DNA from: QGON01 sp963691905
Lineage (GTDB): Bacteria; Pseudomonadota; Gammaproteobacteria; Chromatiales; Chromatiaceae
DNA: 64,000 nt
Direction of reading: 5' to 3'
Assembly (NCBI GenBank): GCA_963691905.1
Contig: OY829892.1
Span: 620,001-684,000, forward strand
The notes beneath the pieces are model-generated. The model was given only the letters and a program-made list of their open reading frames with translations. It made no database searches and had not been told where the DNA came from. Positions within the stretch are counted from its first letter, which is position 1. Every line of letters begins with the position of its first letter. The position numbers were made by a program, and so were the translations under genes. Positions 25,601-32,715 of this stretch are shown in pieces.

Positions 25601-28113
25601 AGGCAATCGCCTATGAGCGGCTGGGTAATGTGGCCGTCATCACACAACAACAGGAAACAGCCAAGGCGTGGTACGAGCGGGCATTGGAGATACGCCGCAA
25701 GCAATCTGAGGACGCTAAGAATCCGCAAACCATGCGAGACTTGTCCATCATGTATGGAAAACTGGGTGACGTAACCAGGGACATGCAGCAACCGGATGAC
25801 GCGAAGGACTGGTATGAGCAGTCATTGGAAATTTGCCATCAGCTGGCTGAAAATTCCTCAAGCCCGCAGGCCTTGCAAGACCTGTCCAGAATGTATGAGA
25901 AGCTGGGAAATGTAGCCAGGGACATGCAGCAACCGGAAGGCGCGAAGATCCGGTATGAACAGTCATTGGAGATACGCCGCCAGTTGGCTGAGAAATCTTC
26001 TAGCCCGCAAACATTGAGAGACCTATCCACTATCTATGAATGTCTGGGAGATGTGGCTGGCGACATGCAACACCTGGATGACGCAAAGGCTTGGTATGAG
26101 CAGTCATTGGAGATACGCCACGAGTTGGCTGAGCATTCCTCCAGTCCGGAAACCTTGCGAGGCCTGTCGGTTCTGTATGAGAAGCTGGGTAATGTGGCTG
26201 GCGACATGCAACACCTGGATGACGCAAAGGCTTGGTATGAGCAGTCATTGGAGATATGCCACGAGTTGGCTGAGCATTCCTCCAGTCCGGAAACCTTGCG
26301 AGGCCTGTCGGTTCTGTATGAGAAGCTGGGTGATGTGGCCGGCAACATGCAGCAACCAGAAGGCGCGAAGATCCGGTATGAGCAATCATTGGAGATACGC
26401 CGCCAGTTGGCTGAGAAATCTTCTAGCCCGCAAACCTTGAGAGACCTATCGGTTCTGTATGAGAAGCTGGGTAATGTGGCCGGCAACATGCAGCAACCAG
26501 AAGGCGCGAAGATCCGGTATGAGCAATCATTGGAGATACGCCGCCAGTTAGCTGAGAAATCCTCTAGCCCGCAAACCTTGAGAGACCTATCCACTATCTA
26601 TGAATGCCTGGGAAATGTGGCCGGCAACATGCAGCAACCGGAAGGCGCGAAGGACTGGTATGAGCAGTCATTGGAGATTTGCCGCCAGTTGGCTGAGAAT
26701 TTCTCAAGTCCACAAACCTTGCGAGGCCTGTCCGTTCTGTATCAGAAGCTCGGAAATGTAGCCAGTGACATGCTGCAACCAGAAAGCGCGAAGACCTGGT
26801 ATGAACAGTCATTGGAGATACGCAGCCAGTTGGCTGAGAAATCTTCTAGCCCGCAAACATTGAGAGACCTATCCACTATCTATGAATGTCTGGGAAATGT
26901 GGCTGGCGACATGCAACACCTGGATGACGCAAAGGCTTGGTATGAGCAGTCATTCGAGATATGCCACGAGTTGGCTGAGCATTCCTCCAGTCCGGAAACC
27001 TTGCGGGGCCTTTTTGTTGCGTATGTAGAGCTGGGTGAGGTGGACGTTGGCATGCAGCAATTTGAAGCAGCAAAGGTCTGGTATGAGCAGGCGTTGAAGA
27101 CAACCAGCCTGCTGATGAAAAACTCTTCCAGCCCAGAAACGTTACGAGATCATGCCTTTTCCTGTGGAAAGTTGGGTGAAGTGGCCGAAAAGCTCCAACA
27201 ACCGGAAGTTGCGGTGGGATGGCACGAACAGGCGCTGGAACTGCACCGTCAAATATGGGCGGCCTCAAATAGCTTGCAGGGATTAAGAAATATATCTCTC
27301 TCGATTGAGCGATTGGGTAATGCCGCCCTCACCATGGGAAATCTTGCAAAGGCCCGCGAACTGTTTACTGAAATGATGAATACGAAGGAACAGCTTGTGG
27401 AGATGGCAGCGAGTCCACAGGCTTTGCGTGACCTCTATATCTCATATTCGAAAATGGGTAGTGTAGCCAGGAAAACGGAACAACCAGTCGAAGCGAGAGA
27501 TTGGTATAAAAAGGCCCTGGATGTATGTATACAAGCGGGGAGCCAGTCTACCAACATCCAATCACACTATGACCTTTTCTATATTCAGCTGATATCTGGC
27601 GATATTGCCAGTGATTTGCAGAACCTGGAGGAGGCCAGGAACTGGTATATCAAGGCGGTGCAGACAAGTGAGGAATTGATAGGGGACGCTGCAAACACAT
27701 CGCACCTGCAGTTGGTTGCCATTCCGTATGAGTATATTGGAGATATTTGCAGTCAAAATGATGAACATCATGATGCCGGAAAATGGTTTGGCAAGGCTCT
27801 GGCTATTCTTCTGCACCTGCGTGAGCAGTCGCATGGCGATGCGCTCGATCTTTGCCGCTTGTATGAGAAATCAGGAACGAACGAGGTGCATCTGGGTGAA
27901 ATGGAAAAGGCGCTGGACTGGTATACGCAGGGACTGTCGTTGATTGAGAGCGAGGAGGGCCACGAGAGGTATGAACTCGTGCAGGAAGACCTTCAGTCCA
28001 AGGTTCTCAATCTCAGTAGTGCTGTGGAAAAATCATCCCGATCAACCTGGTTGGATCTGGCAATTGGAATATTCAGGAATGCCGCGACAGGCAGGCATGG
28101 AAGCGACAGGTGA
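22663..28113 (+). CDS. Giant P-loop NTPase with about 22 TPR-like repeats (STAND-like)
   Basis: The predicted protein has 1816 residues. The N-terminal 40 residues are acidic with no recognised effector domain. The NTPase follows: ANSGFGKTRL (Walker A variant, Lys81) and VLFIDDAQWI (Walker B, Asp269-Asp270), in an AAA16/STAND-type layout with a helical arm to about residue 680. From about residue 705 to the end there are some 22 repeats of 47 residues with consensus LGxVAxDMQQPxxAKxWYEQSLEIxxxLAEKSSSPxTLRDLSxxYEK. This is a long form of tetratricopeptide repeat. STAND proteins use such arrays to sense a ligand and then oligomerise; that function is inferred here. It is divergent from the type I restriction operon and overlaps a 96-residue gene. 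Confidence 0.88.
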   Translation: MSKPDPEKLSCLFDDIEQQDTNDAGPETELEHKTYRWRDVYVERGELGLLMERWKKVSDFQRVEEIQPQLAILLANSGFGKTRLVHKFYEEIVKRHQADGCRYWPPLIGRNNDTLTVNPPFDQVDLEQRLPFLWWGIQLPDQTTEKSTCKPVLNDAVGILSSHLFSMEMARQRREVRNAVGQEVLNLALVTISKLTLIETAKDYYEIGKGIAGAINKAIGIRKEEKQSHVERERQEKKEFVDEVVENLSMLMNPDNSDMERIPMVLFIDDAQWIVCKQDDKSRPNTDLLELLGKIMRLARQEHWPIMIILTHWEEDWNKLRLSGDGVPHLLENGGEAEIVETYARTANPNYHGWEEWERSIIRLGQFDLSGILKAALPGVYRDEGQRMRLIGKVVDGFQREKDVLADNARYLDEFLKMLYQPANLEYLRDRSIDQPLIDGWEERMSRKLGGLEYARLVQNRFDQLKEPYRQTLCLSSYQGIEFPEKLTEVISRYLYGPKYDCPWSALEDPETFIQRNVKYPSGVSRFPDSVYKSIAYEALSPEHKQKLKKILPRLLSYWLYYGSFGQGLETLDLNLAEEETLCGIALRVLNDCRSDSESLAREINADLASVVALSRLVRINRYKYSEEQAYRYALEFYESLVEPWSPGDIEFGDAIAIYNSLSLHQQHSAAIFIARNINSDCIELDSLNGDQESKSNLSLSYGLLGEVAFDMQQPNEARAWHEKALEIDRLLAEQSPDPKTLHSLSITFERLGDIAADMLRLDEAKRWYEQSLTIRSQLAEQSSSRQDLRDLSFAYGKLGGLALELLQLEEADSFHQKALEIREQLLQGHENPDTLRDLSLSLEHLGDVAVAMNDFEKAQQFFHDMLDIEELLVEEAVTPQTLRDLSIANRKLGKVARNMQQPDAAKAWYEKALEIDHSLTEKYPGPKTLLDLSITYLDLGDVVLDNQQPEDANAWYEQSLDIISELVEKSLSPKVLSNQAIAYERLGNVAVITQQQETAKAWYERALEIRRKQSEDAKNPQTMRDLSIMYGKLGDVTRDMQQPDDAKDWYEQSLEICHQLAENSSSPQALQDLSRMYEKLGNVARDMQQPEGAKIRYEQSLEIRRQLAEKSSSPQTLRDLSTIYECLGDVAGDMQHLDDAKAWYEQSLEIRHELAEHSSSPETLRGLSVLYEKLGNVAGDMQHLDDAKAWYEQSLEICHELAEHSSSPETLRGLSVLYEKLGDVAGNMQQPEGAKIRYEQSLEIRRQLAEKSSSPQTLRDLSVLYEKLGNVAGNMQQPEGAKIRYEQSLEIRRQLAEKSSSPQTLRDLSTIYECLGNVAGNMQQPEGAKDWYEQSLEICRQLAENFSSPQTLRGLSVLYQKLGNVASDMLQPESAKTWYEQSLEIRSQLAEKSSSPQTLRDLSTIYECLGNVAGDMQHLDDAKAWYEQSFEICHELAEHSSSPETLRGLFVAYVELGEVDVGMQQFEAAKVWYEQALKTTSLLMKNSSSPETLRDHAFSCGKLGEVAEKLQQPEVAVGWHEQALELHRQIWAASNSLQGLRNISLSIERLGNAALTMGNLAKARELFTEMMNTKEQLVEMAASPQALRDLYISYSKMGSVARKTEQPVEARDWYKKALDVCIQAGSQSTNIQSHYDLFYIQLISGDIASDLQNLEEARNWYIKAVQTSEELIGDAANTSHLQLVAIPYEYIGDICSQNDEHHDAGKWFGKALAILLHLREQSHGDALDLCRLYEKSGTNEVHLGEMEKALDWYTQGLSLIESEEGHERYELVQEDLQSKVLNLSSAVEKSSRSTWLDLAIGIFRNAATGRHGSDR
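24775..27900 (+). repeat. Tandem 141-bp (47-codon) repeat array inside the NTPase gene
   Basis: The period is 141 bp: identical phrases such as acgcaaaggcttggtatgag recur exactly 141 bp apart (26081 and 26222). Outer repeats are diverged. The central eight (about 25920-27000) are nearly identical at the DNA level. The copies starting near 26056 and 26197 differ by about one base over most of their length. This points to recent duplication or gene conversion. Confidence 0.93.
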
Positions 28114-28387
28114 AGAGCAACGGCAGCAGTTAACGCAATTACAAGCAATGTCCATGGAAATTTACAGTAGATGGGAAGCAGCGAATGATTCCCGTGGTGA
28201 TATGGATATGGGACTCCTACAGCATTCCGCAGATATTTTGCGGGACATAGCAGAGGTTTTCAGTCATGCAGGCACAGATCAGGAAAATGATATTATCGGT
28301 CTTTATCTCATTGCCGGAGAGATAGCAAACAAACTGGAAACAGATCCCTATGCAATCATGGACTTCGCTGAAGATGAAGAGGTCTGA
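28097..28387 (+). CDS. 96-residue acidic protein coupled to the giant NTPase
   Basis: The ATG at 28097 lies inside the last codons of the NTPase gene (17-bp overlap) and is preceded by aggcagg. The frame runs to TGA at 28385-28387. The protein is soluble and acidic. It starts MEATGEEQRQQLTQLQAMSMEIY, is mostly helical by appearance (HSADILRDIAEVFSH, IIGLYLIAGEIANKLE) and ends DFAEDEEV. An upstream in-frame start at 27944 would overlap 170 bp of the NTPase gene and is less likely. The overlap suggests co-translation and a physical partnership with the NTPase. I do not recognise the family. Confidence 0.65.
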   Translation: MEATGEEQRQQLTQLQAMSMEIYSRWEAANDSRGDMDMGLLQHSADILRDIAEVFSHAGTDQENDIIGLYLIAGEIANKLETDPYAIMDFAEDEEV

Positions 28388-28664
28388 AATATCTGCGTGA
28401 GTCGAGTGGCGTGCTGGACGGTTCCTGTATTCTGGGTGCCCATGAGATAATCTGCGGTAAAACGCCTGGATAAGATAAATCCATTATCGCAGGTCAGCCC
28501 TTCAACCCGCCGAAGGTGAGGTGGCTGATGCTGTTGGCAGACATTTCCGTGGCGCTATTCTCCGTGGAGGTCACCTGAGAGAAGGAAAATCCCACCCTTA
28601 TTTCATTACAAACATAGCGGTTAATCACTATACTGTCTGCCAGTTTCCGCTGAATGGATAACGT
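28388..28664. other. Intergenic region between the NTPase partner and the ODP gene
   Basis: No convincing gene was seen in these 277 bp. The stretch likely holds the promoter for the sensor/GGDEF-EAL pair, with TATACT at about 28630 as a possible -10 element. A minus-strand frame crosses it but is antisense to the following gene over most of its length. Confidence 0.35.
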
Positions 28665-29411
28665 ATGAAAATCGACTATAACAGTCCCGTCGCTGCGACC
28701 CGCGAGATCTATTGGGTTGGTTTCTACGATGAGGCGGCCCAGTTGCACTGCAACCCCTATCTGATCATCGATGAAGAGGACATTGTCTTCATCGACCCTG
28801 GCTCCATCCCCCACTTTCCGGTGGTGATGCGCAAGGTGATGGAGCTGATCAATCCGGAGGATATCACCTACATCATCGCCCAACATCAGGATCCGGATGT
28901 CTGCGGAAACCTGGCTGTGGTGGAGGATGTCATCAATCGCAATGACCTGAAGATTGTCGGCCATAGCAACAGCCTTCGACTGATACGCCACCTGGGTTTA
29001 CGTTCTGAGCTCTACCCTGTGGATGAGCATGAATACGCCCTGACCCTGAAGAGCGGGCGCAGACTGGAGTTCCTCTTCACCCCCTATCTCCACTCACCCG
29101 GCGCCATCGTCACCTACGACACCAAAACCCGCAGCCTTTTTACCAGCGATATCTTTGCCGCCATCTCCCAGGATTGGTCGCTGTTTGCCGAAGGTGACTT
29201 TCTCTCGCCGATGGTTCCATTCCACCAGAACTACATGCCGAGCAACCAGATTCTCAAACACTGCATGGAGCGCCTTGAAAAGATGGACCTGGACCGCGTC
29301 CTGCCGCAACACGGCTCCATCCTTGAGGGCAGTGACATCCAACGGGCCATCGAACATCTCAAAGCCCTGCCCTGTGGCATCGATCTGATTGATACCGGTC
29401 CCGACCAATGA
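28665..29411 (+). CDS. ODP-type diiron metallo-beta-lactamase-fold oxygen sensor
   Basis: The predicted protein has 248 residues. The fold is that of the diiron domain of flavodiiron proteins but with no flavodoxin domain. Expected metal ligands are present: His74, Asp76 and Asp78 in the AQHQDPDVCGN motif, His143 (YLHSPGA), Asp162 (FTSDIF) and His216 (PQHGS). The position that is His in flavodiiron enzymes (HxExDH) is Val79. This matches the ODP subgroup, described as an oxygen-binding diiron protein in spirochaete chemotaxis. It overlaps the GGDEF-EAL gene by four bases (ATGA). I infer that it senses O2 or NO and passes the signal to that enzyme. It was probably once an enzyme fold. Confidence 0.87.
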   Translation: MKIDYNSPVAATREIYWVGFYDEAAQLHCNPYLIIDEEDIVFIDPGSIPHFPVVMRKVMELINPEDITYIIAQHQDPDVCGNLAVVEDVINRNDLKIVGHSNSLRLIRHLGLRSELYPVDEHEYALTLKSGRRLEFLFTPYLHSPGAIVTYDTKTRSLFTSDIFAAISQDWSLFAEGDFLSPMVPFHQNYMPSNQILKHCMERLEKMDLDRVLPQHGSILEGSDIQRAIEHLKALPCGIDLIDTGPDQ

Positions 29412-31051
29412 CAGAGAACATTGTTCAGGTCGGTTCACAGCATGTCGCAGACGTCCAGGATATCAATAAAAACCTGGTGGAGAAGACCCTGCGCATGCGC
29501 TGTCTCGCCTATCTCTCTCAGGTCAAGTCCCATCTGCTGATTGAGACCATCCATGACATGAACAACAGCCGCCAGGAGCTGGCTGATCTGTCAACCGACC
29601 TGGAGAAACGCACCAAACAGGCAGAGGATCAGAGACAGGTCATTGAATGGGAGATGATAAAGCTGGGAGAACAGAACAAGGCACTCGAAGTTGACCGTGA
29701 CCTGCTCGAATTGAAGGTTGAGGAACGCACCAAGGCTTTTGAAAAACTGGCCCACTACGACTCACTGACCAACCTGCCCAACCGTTTTCTCTTTAATGAC
29801 CGATTGAAACATGCCCTGGCCCGCGCCGGCAGGGAAAATAGTAAAGTTGGCCTGCTGCTCATCGATCTGGATCGTTTCAAGAACATCAACGACACCGCAG
29901 GCCACCCGGTTGGAGACGAACTGCTCAGGCAGGTCGGACAACGTATCCTGCAAAGCCTGCGTACTGAGGATACTCTGGCCCGCCTGGGAGGTGATGAATT
30001 TGCCGTCATCCTGGAGAGCATCGAGCAGAATGAATCGACCGCTCATGTTGCGCATAAGATCCAGCAGAATCTTCTACCGCCTTTTGAGCTGACGCAGGAC
30101 AGCATCTATCTGACCGCCAGCATCGGCATCAGCCTCTACCCTGGAGATGCCGGCGACCCTGTTACCTTGCTGAAAAATGCCGACACCGCCATGTACCGGG
30201 CTAAGGCAGAGGGTAAAAACACATTCCATTTTTACACCAGGGAGCTGACTGCTTCGGCCAACTCACGCTTCTCACTGGAGAATCAACTGCGCCTGGCCCT
30301 GAAACGCGATGAATTCGAACTTTTCTATCAGCCCCAGTTTGACCTGAACAGCGGCCGGATATCAGGGGCGGAGGCGCTGATTCGCTGGAATCATTCCGAG
30401 CGCGGCCTGGTCTCTCCAGCCGAATTCATCTGGCTGGCCGAAGAGACCGGATTGATCATCCCCATCGGCGCATGGGTCATAAAGTCGGCCTGCAGCCAAG
30501 CCAAAAAATGGTTCGACGAAGGACGCTTGAAAGGTCGCATCTCGGTCAACCTCTCCGCGCTTCAGATTATGCAGGAGGAGACCTATTCGGTCGTCCGGCT
30601 GGCACTGGAGGAGAGCGGCCTTCCTCCCGATCGGTTGGAACTCGAGATCACGGAAAGCGCCCTGATCGGCCAACTTGAGCAGGTCAGCCAGGTCCTGGAT
30701 GCCTTCAAATCACTGGGCATCTCCCTGGCTATCGATGACTTCGGTACCGGTTATTCATCCCTGGCCTACCTGAAACGCTTCCACATCGACCGCCTCAAGA
30801 TCGACCGCTCCTTCGTTCGCGATATCCCTGGAGACCCCAACGACATGGCCATCATCCGCGCCATCATTGCGATGGGCCACACACTGGGACTCTCAATCGT
30901 TGCCGAGGGGGTGGAGACCGAGGCCCAGGCCAACTTTCTCACCGGCGTCGGCTGTAATGACGTTCAGGGATATCTCTACGGCAAGCCCGTCCCCTGTGAC
31001 CAGTTCCAGACAACTCCAGGGGTCGGAGTCAAACCGCATTACGCAGTTTAG
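29408..31051 (+). CDS. GGDEF-EAL cyclic di-GMP enzyme with N-terminal coiled coil
   Basis: The predicted protein has 547 residues. Residues 20-115 form a helical, coiled-coil-like segment with no PAS or membrane part, a likely docking site for the co-translated ODP protein. The GGDEF domain has intact GGDEF at 194-198 and an RTED inhibitory site (RxxD) five residues before it. The EAL domain has AEALIRW near 322, then LEITESALIG, DDFGTGYSSLAYL and KIDRSFV, so both activities may be present. The last ten residues (GVGVKPHYAV) and stop codon come from one arm of an inverted repeat, suggesting the original C-terminus was replaced. Confidence 0.95.
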   Translation: MTENIVQVGSQHVADVQDINKNLVEKTLRMRCLAYLSQVKSHLLIETIHDMNNSRQELADLSTDLEKRTKQAEDQRQVIEWEMIKLGEQNKALEVDRDLLELKVEERTKAFEKLAHYDSLTNLPNRFLFNDRLKHALARAGRENSKVGLLLIDLDRFKNINDTAGHPVGDELLRQVGQRILQSLRTEDTLARLGGDEFAVILESIEQNESTAHVAHKIQQNLLPPFELTQDSIYLTASIGISLYPGDAGDPVTLLKNADTAMYRAKAEGKNTFHFYTRELTASANSRFSLENQLRLALKRDEFELFYQPQFDLNSGRISGAEALIRWNHSERGLVSPAEFIWLAEETGLIIPIGAWVIKSACSQAKKWFDEGRLKGRISVNLSALQIMQEETYSVVRLALEESGLPPDRLELEITESALIGQLEQVSQVLDAFKSLGISLAIDDFGTGYSSLAYLKRFHIDRLKIDRSFVRDIPGDPNDMAIIRAIIAMGHTLGLSIVAEGVETEAQANFLTGVGCNDVQGYLYGKPVPCDQFQTTPGVGVKPHYAV

Positions 31052-31090
31052 CAATACCCACGTCCATAAAGCGGTTTGACTCCGACCCCT
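31018..31090. repeat. 20-bp perfect inverted repeat at the end of the GGDEF-EAL gene
   Basis: Arms aggggtcggagtcaaaccgc (31018-31037) and its exact reverse complement (31071-31090) enclose 33 bases. The first arm and loop encode the final residues and stop of the upstream gene. No T tract follows, so it is not a standard terminator. It has the shape of a REP/BIME unit or the ends of a tiny non-autonomous mobile element. Confidence 0.88.
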
Positions 31091-31155
31091 CTCCTACACG
31101 GATTCAGGGTAAAGTAGGCCACTCTGTATTCAGCGCCAACCGGGTAGTCAACACC

Positions 31156-31965
31156 GTGAAACTGAAACTCAAAATTGTCGCCGTCAGCCTGTTGCTGACC
31201 CTTCTGGTTGCCTGCGCCACAAGCCCCACCGGCCGCAGGCAGTTCATGATCGTCTCGGAAGACCAGGCCATCGCCTCGTCTAAAACGGCCTATGTGCAGA
31301 TGCTCAAGCCCTACGCGGACGAGGGCAAACTGGATAACGACCCGAAACTCAAGGCACGGGTGCATAAGATTACGGCACGCCTCATTGCCCAGGCAGTTAA
31401 GATGCGCCCGGAAACCAGGAACTGGGAGTGGAGCATGAAGATTCTCGACGATCCTGAAACAGTCAATGCCTGGGCCATGGCTGGGGGAAAAATGGCGCTC
31501 TACACCGGACTGGTTGAGCAGATCAAACCCACGGATGATGAGCTGGCACAGGTGTTGGGCCACGAGATCAGCCATGCGCTGGCCAAACACTCAGCAGAAA
31601 AGATGTCGGTTGCGATGGCCACCTCCCTCGGCGTACTTGCCATAGGCATCGCATCGGACAACCGAGGCGCCACCATGGCGGGTGCGGCGGTCGCGGCGAA
31701 GCTGGCCATTGACCTGCCCAACAGCCGTACCGCGGAGACAGAGGCGGACGAAATCGGCATCGAGCTTGCAGCAAAGGCAGGCTACGACCCCAGGGCCGCC
31801 GCCACGCTTTGGGAGAAGATGGGCAAACTCTCGGAGAGCCGTCCACCGCAGTTTCTCAGCACTCACCCAGACCCGGCAAACCGCCAGGAGACCCTCTCCA
31901 AACTGGCCGCCGAAATGATGCCCTACTACGAAGCCAAGGGAGAGCGCCCAAGTTTCGATTTCTGA
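31156..31965 (+). CDS. M48 family metallopeptidase, lipoprotein
   Basis: The predicted protein has 269 residues with a GTG start. A lipoprotein signal LLLTLLVACATSP puts the lipidated Cys at residue 17. The zinc motif HEISH (HExxH) is in LGHEISHALAKHSAEK, and the third ligand Glu is in ETEADEIGIELAAKAGYDPRAA. The ending STHPDPANRQETL is typical of the LoiP/YcaL-type periplasmic peptidases. These act at the outer membrane in envelope quality control. There is a clear 25-bp gap to gmk. Confidence 0.95.
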   Translation: MKLKLKIVAVSLLLTLLVACATSPTGRRQFMIVSEDQAIASSKTAYVQMLKPYADEGKLDNDPKLKARVHKITARLIAQAVKMRPETRNWEWSMKILDDPETVNAWAMAGGKMALYTGLVEQIKPTDDELAQVLGHEISHALAKHSAEKMSVAMATSLGVLAIGIASDNRGATMAGAAVAAKLAIDLPNSRTAETEADEIGIELAAKAGYDPRAAATLWEKMGKLSESRPPQFLSTHPDPANRQETLSKLAAEMMPYYEAKGERPSFDF

Positions 31966-32008
31966 TAATATCTCTGTCCACCACAGAGAATTGACACAGG
32001 AACCCAAC

Positions 32009-32635
32009 ATGTCTAAAGCCAACGTCACACTCTACATCCTCTCCGCCCCGTCCGGCGCCGGCAAAACAAGCCTGCTCAAGGCACTGCGGGAACAGGACAG
32101 TGAGTTGATGGTTTCAGTCTCTCATACCACCCGCTCCAAACGACCCGGCGAAGAGAATGGCGTCCACTACCATTTCATCGATCACGCCCGCTTCCTGCAC
32201 ATGGTCGAAAGCAAGGAATTTCTGGAGCACGCCGAGGTATTCGGCAACTTCTACGCCACCGCCGAGTCCGAGGTTCGTGCAAAACTGGAGGCCGGACAGG
32301 AGCTGGTATTGGAGATCGATTGGCAGGGTGCGCAACAGGTACGCAAATTCTTTCCCGAGGCCGTCTCCATCTTTATCCTGCCGCCCAGTCTGGAAGCCCT
32401 GCGGGAGCGCCTCGACGGACGGGGCCAGGACGACGAGTCGATCATCCAGGCTCGCATGCAGGAGGCGGTCAGTGAGATGTCTCACTATGCCGAGTTCGAC
32501 TATCTGGTCATCAATGATGATTTTGAAACGGCTCTCGCTGAGCTAAAGGGCATCATCACCACCCACCGTCTCCATCTCCCTGGACAGCAGGCGCGCCACG
32601 CGGAACGCATCCGATCGCTGCTCGGGGAAGTTTAG
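32009..32635 (+). CDS. gmk: Guanylate kinase
   Basis: The predicted protein has 208 residues. The P-loop LSAPSGAGKTSLL is followed by SVSHTTRSKRPGEENGVHYHF and the LEIDWQGAQQVR block. The ATG at 32009 after AGGAACCC is preferred over an in-frame TTG at 31991. It phosphorylates GMP to GDP in the cytoplasm. rpoZ and spoT, which often follow gmk in gammaproteobacteria, are not here; miaB is next. Confidence 0.97.
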   Translation: MSKANVTLYILSAPSGAGKTSLLKALREQDSELMVSVSHTTRSKRPGEENGVHYHFIDHARFLHMVESKEFLEHAEVFGNFYATAESEVRAKLEAGQELVLEIDWQGAQQVRKFFPEAVSIFILPPSLEALRERLDGRGQDDESIIQARMQEAVSEMSHYAEFDYLVINDDFETALAELKGIITTHRLHLPGQQARHAERIRSLLGEV

Positions 32636-32715
32636 GGACTCCCACACCCCGCACAAGTTGGCCAGTTTCGGAGATGGGGCTAAAATAGCTTTTTTTCCAG
32701 AAATCCAGGCCATCC

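Noticed and set aside
24775..27900. Regular 141-bp repeats considered as a CRISPR array or minisatellite
   Set aside because: The repeats keep one open reading frame and encode TPR-like units; no spacers.
10042..28387. Integrative element or prophage
   Set aside because: No integrase, recombinase, att-like direct repeats, tRNA edge or phage gene was seen.
28494..28991. Minus-strand frame (165 codons) across the gap before the ODP gene
   Set aside because: Most of it is antisense to the conserved ODP gene; the remaining part shows no recognised domain.
31018..31090. Rho-independent terminator of the GGDEF-EAL gene
   Set aside because: The stem is followed by ctcctacac with no T run, the loop is 33 bases, and the first arm is coding.
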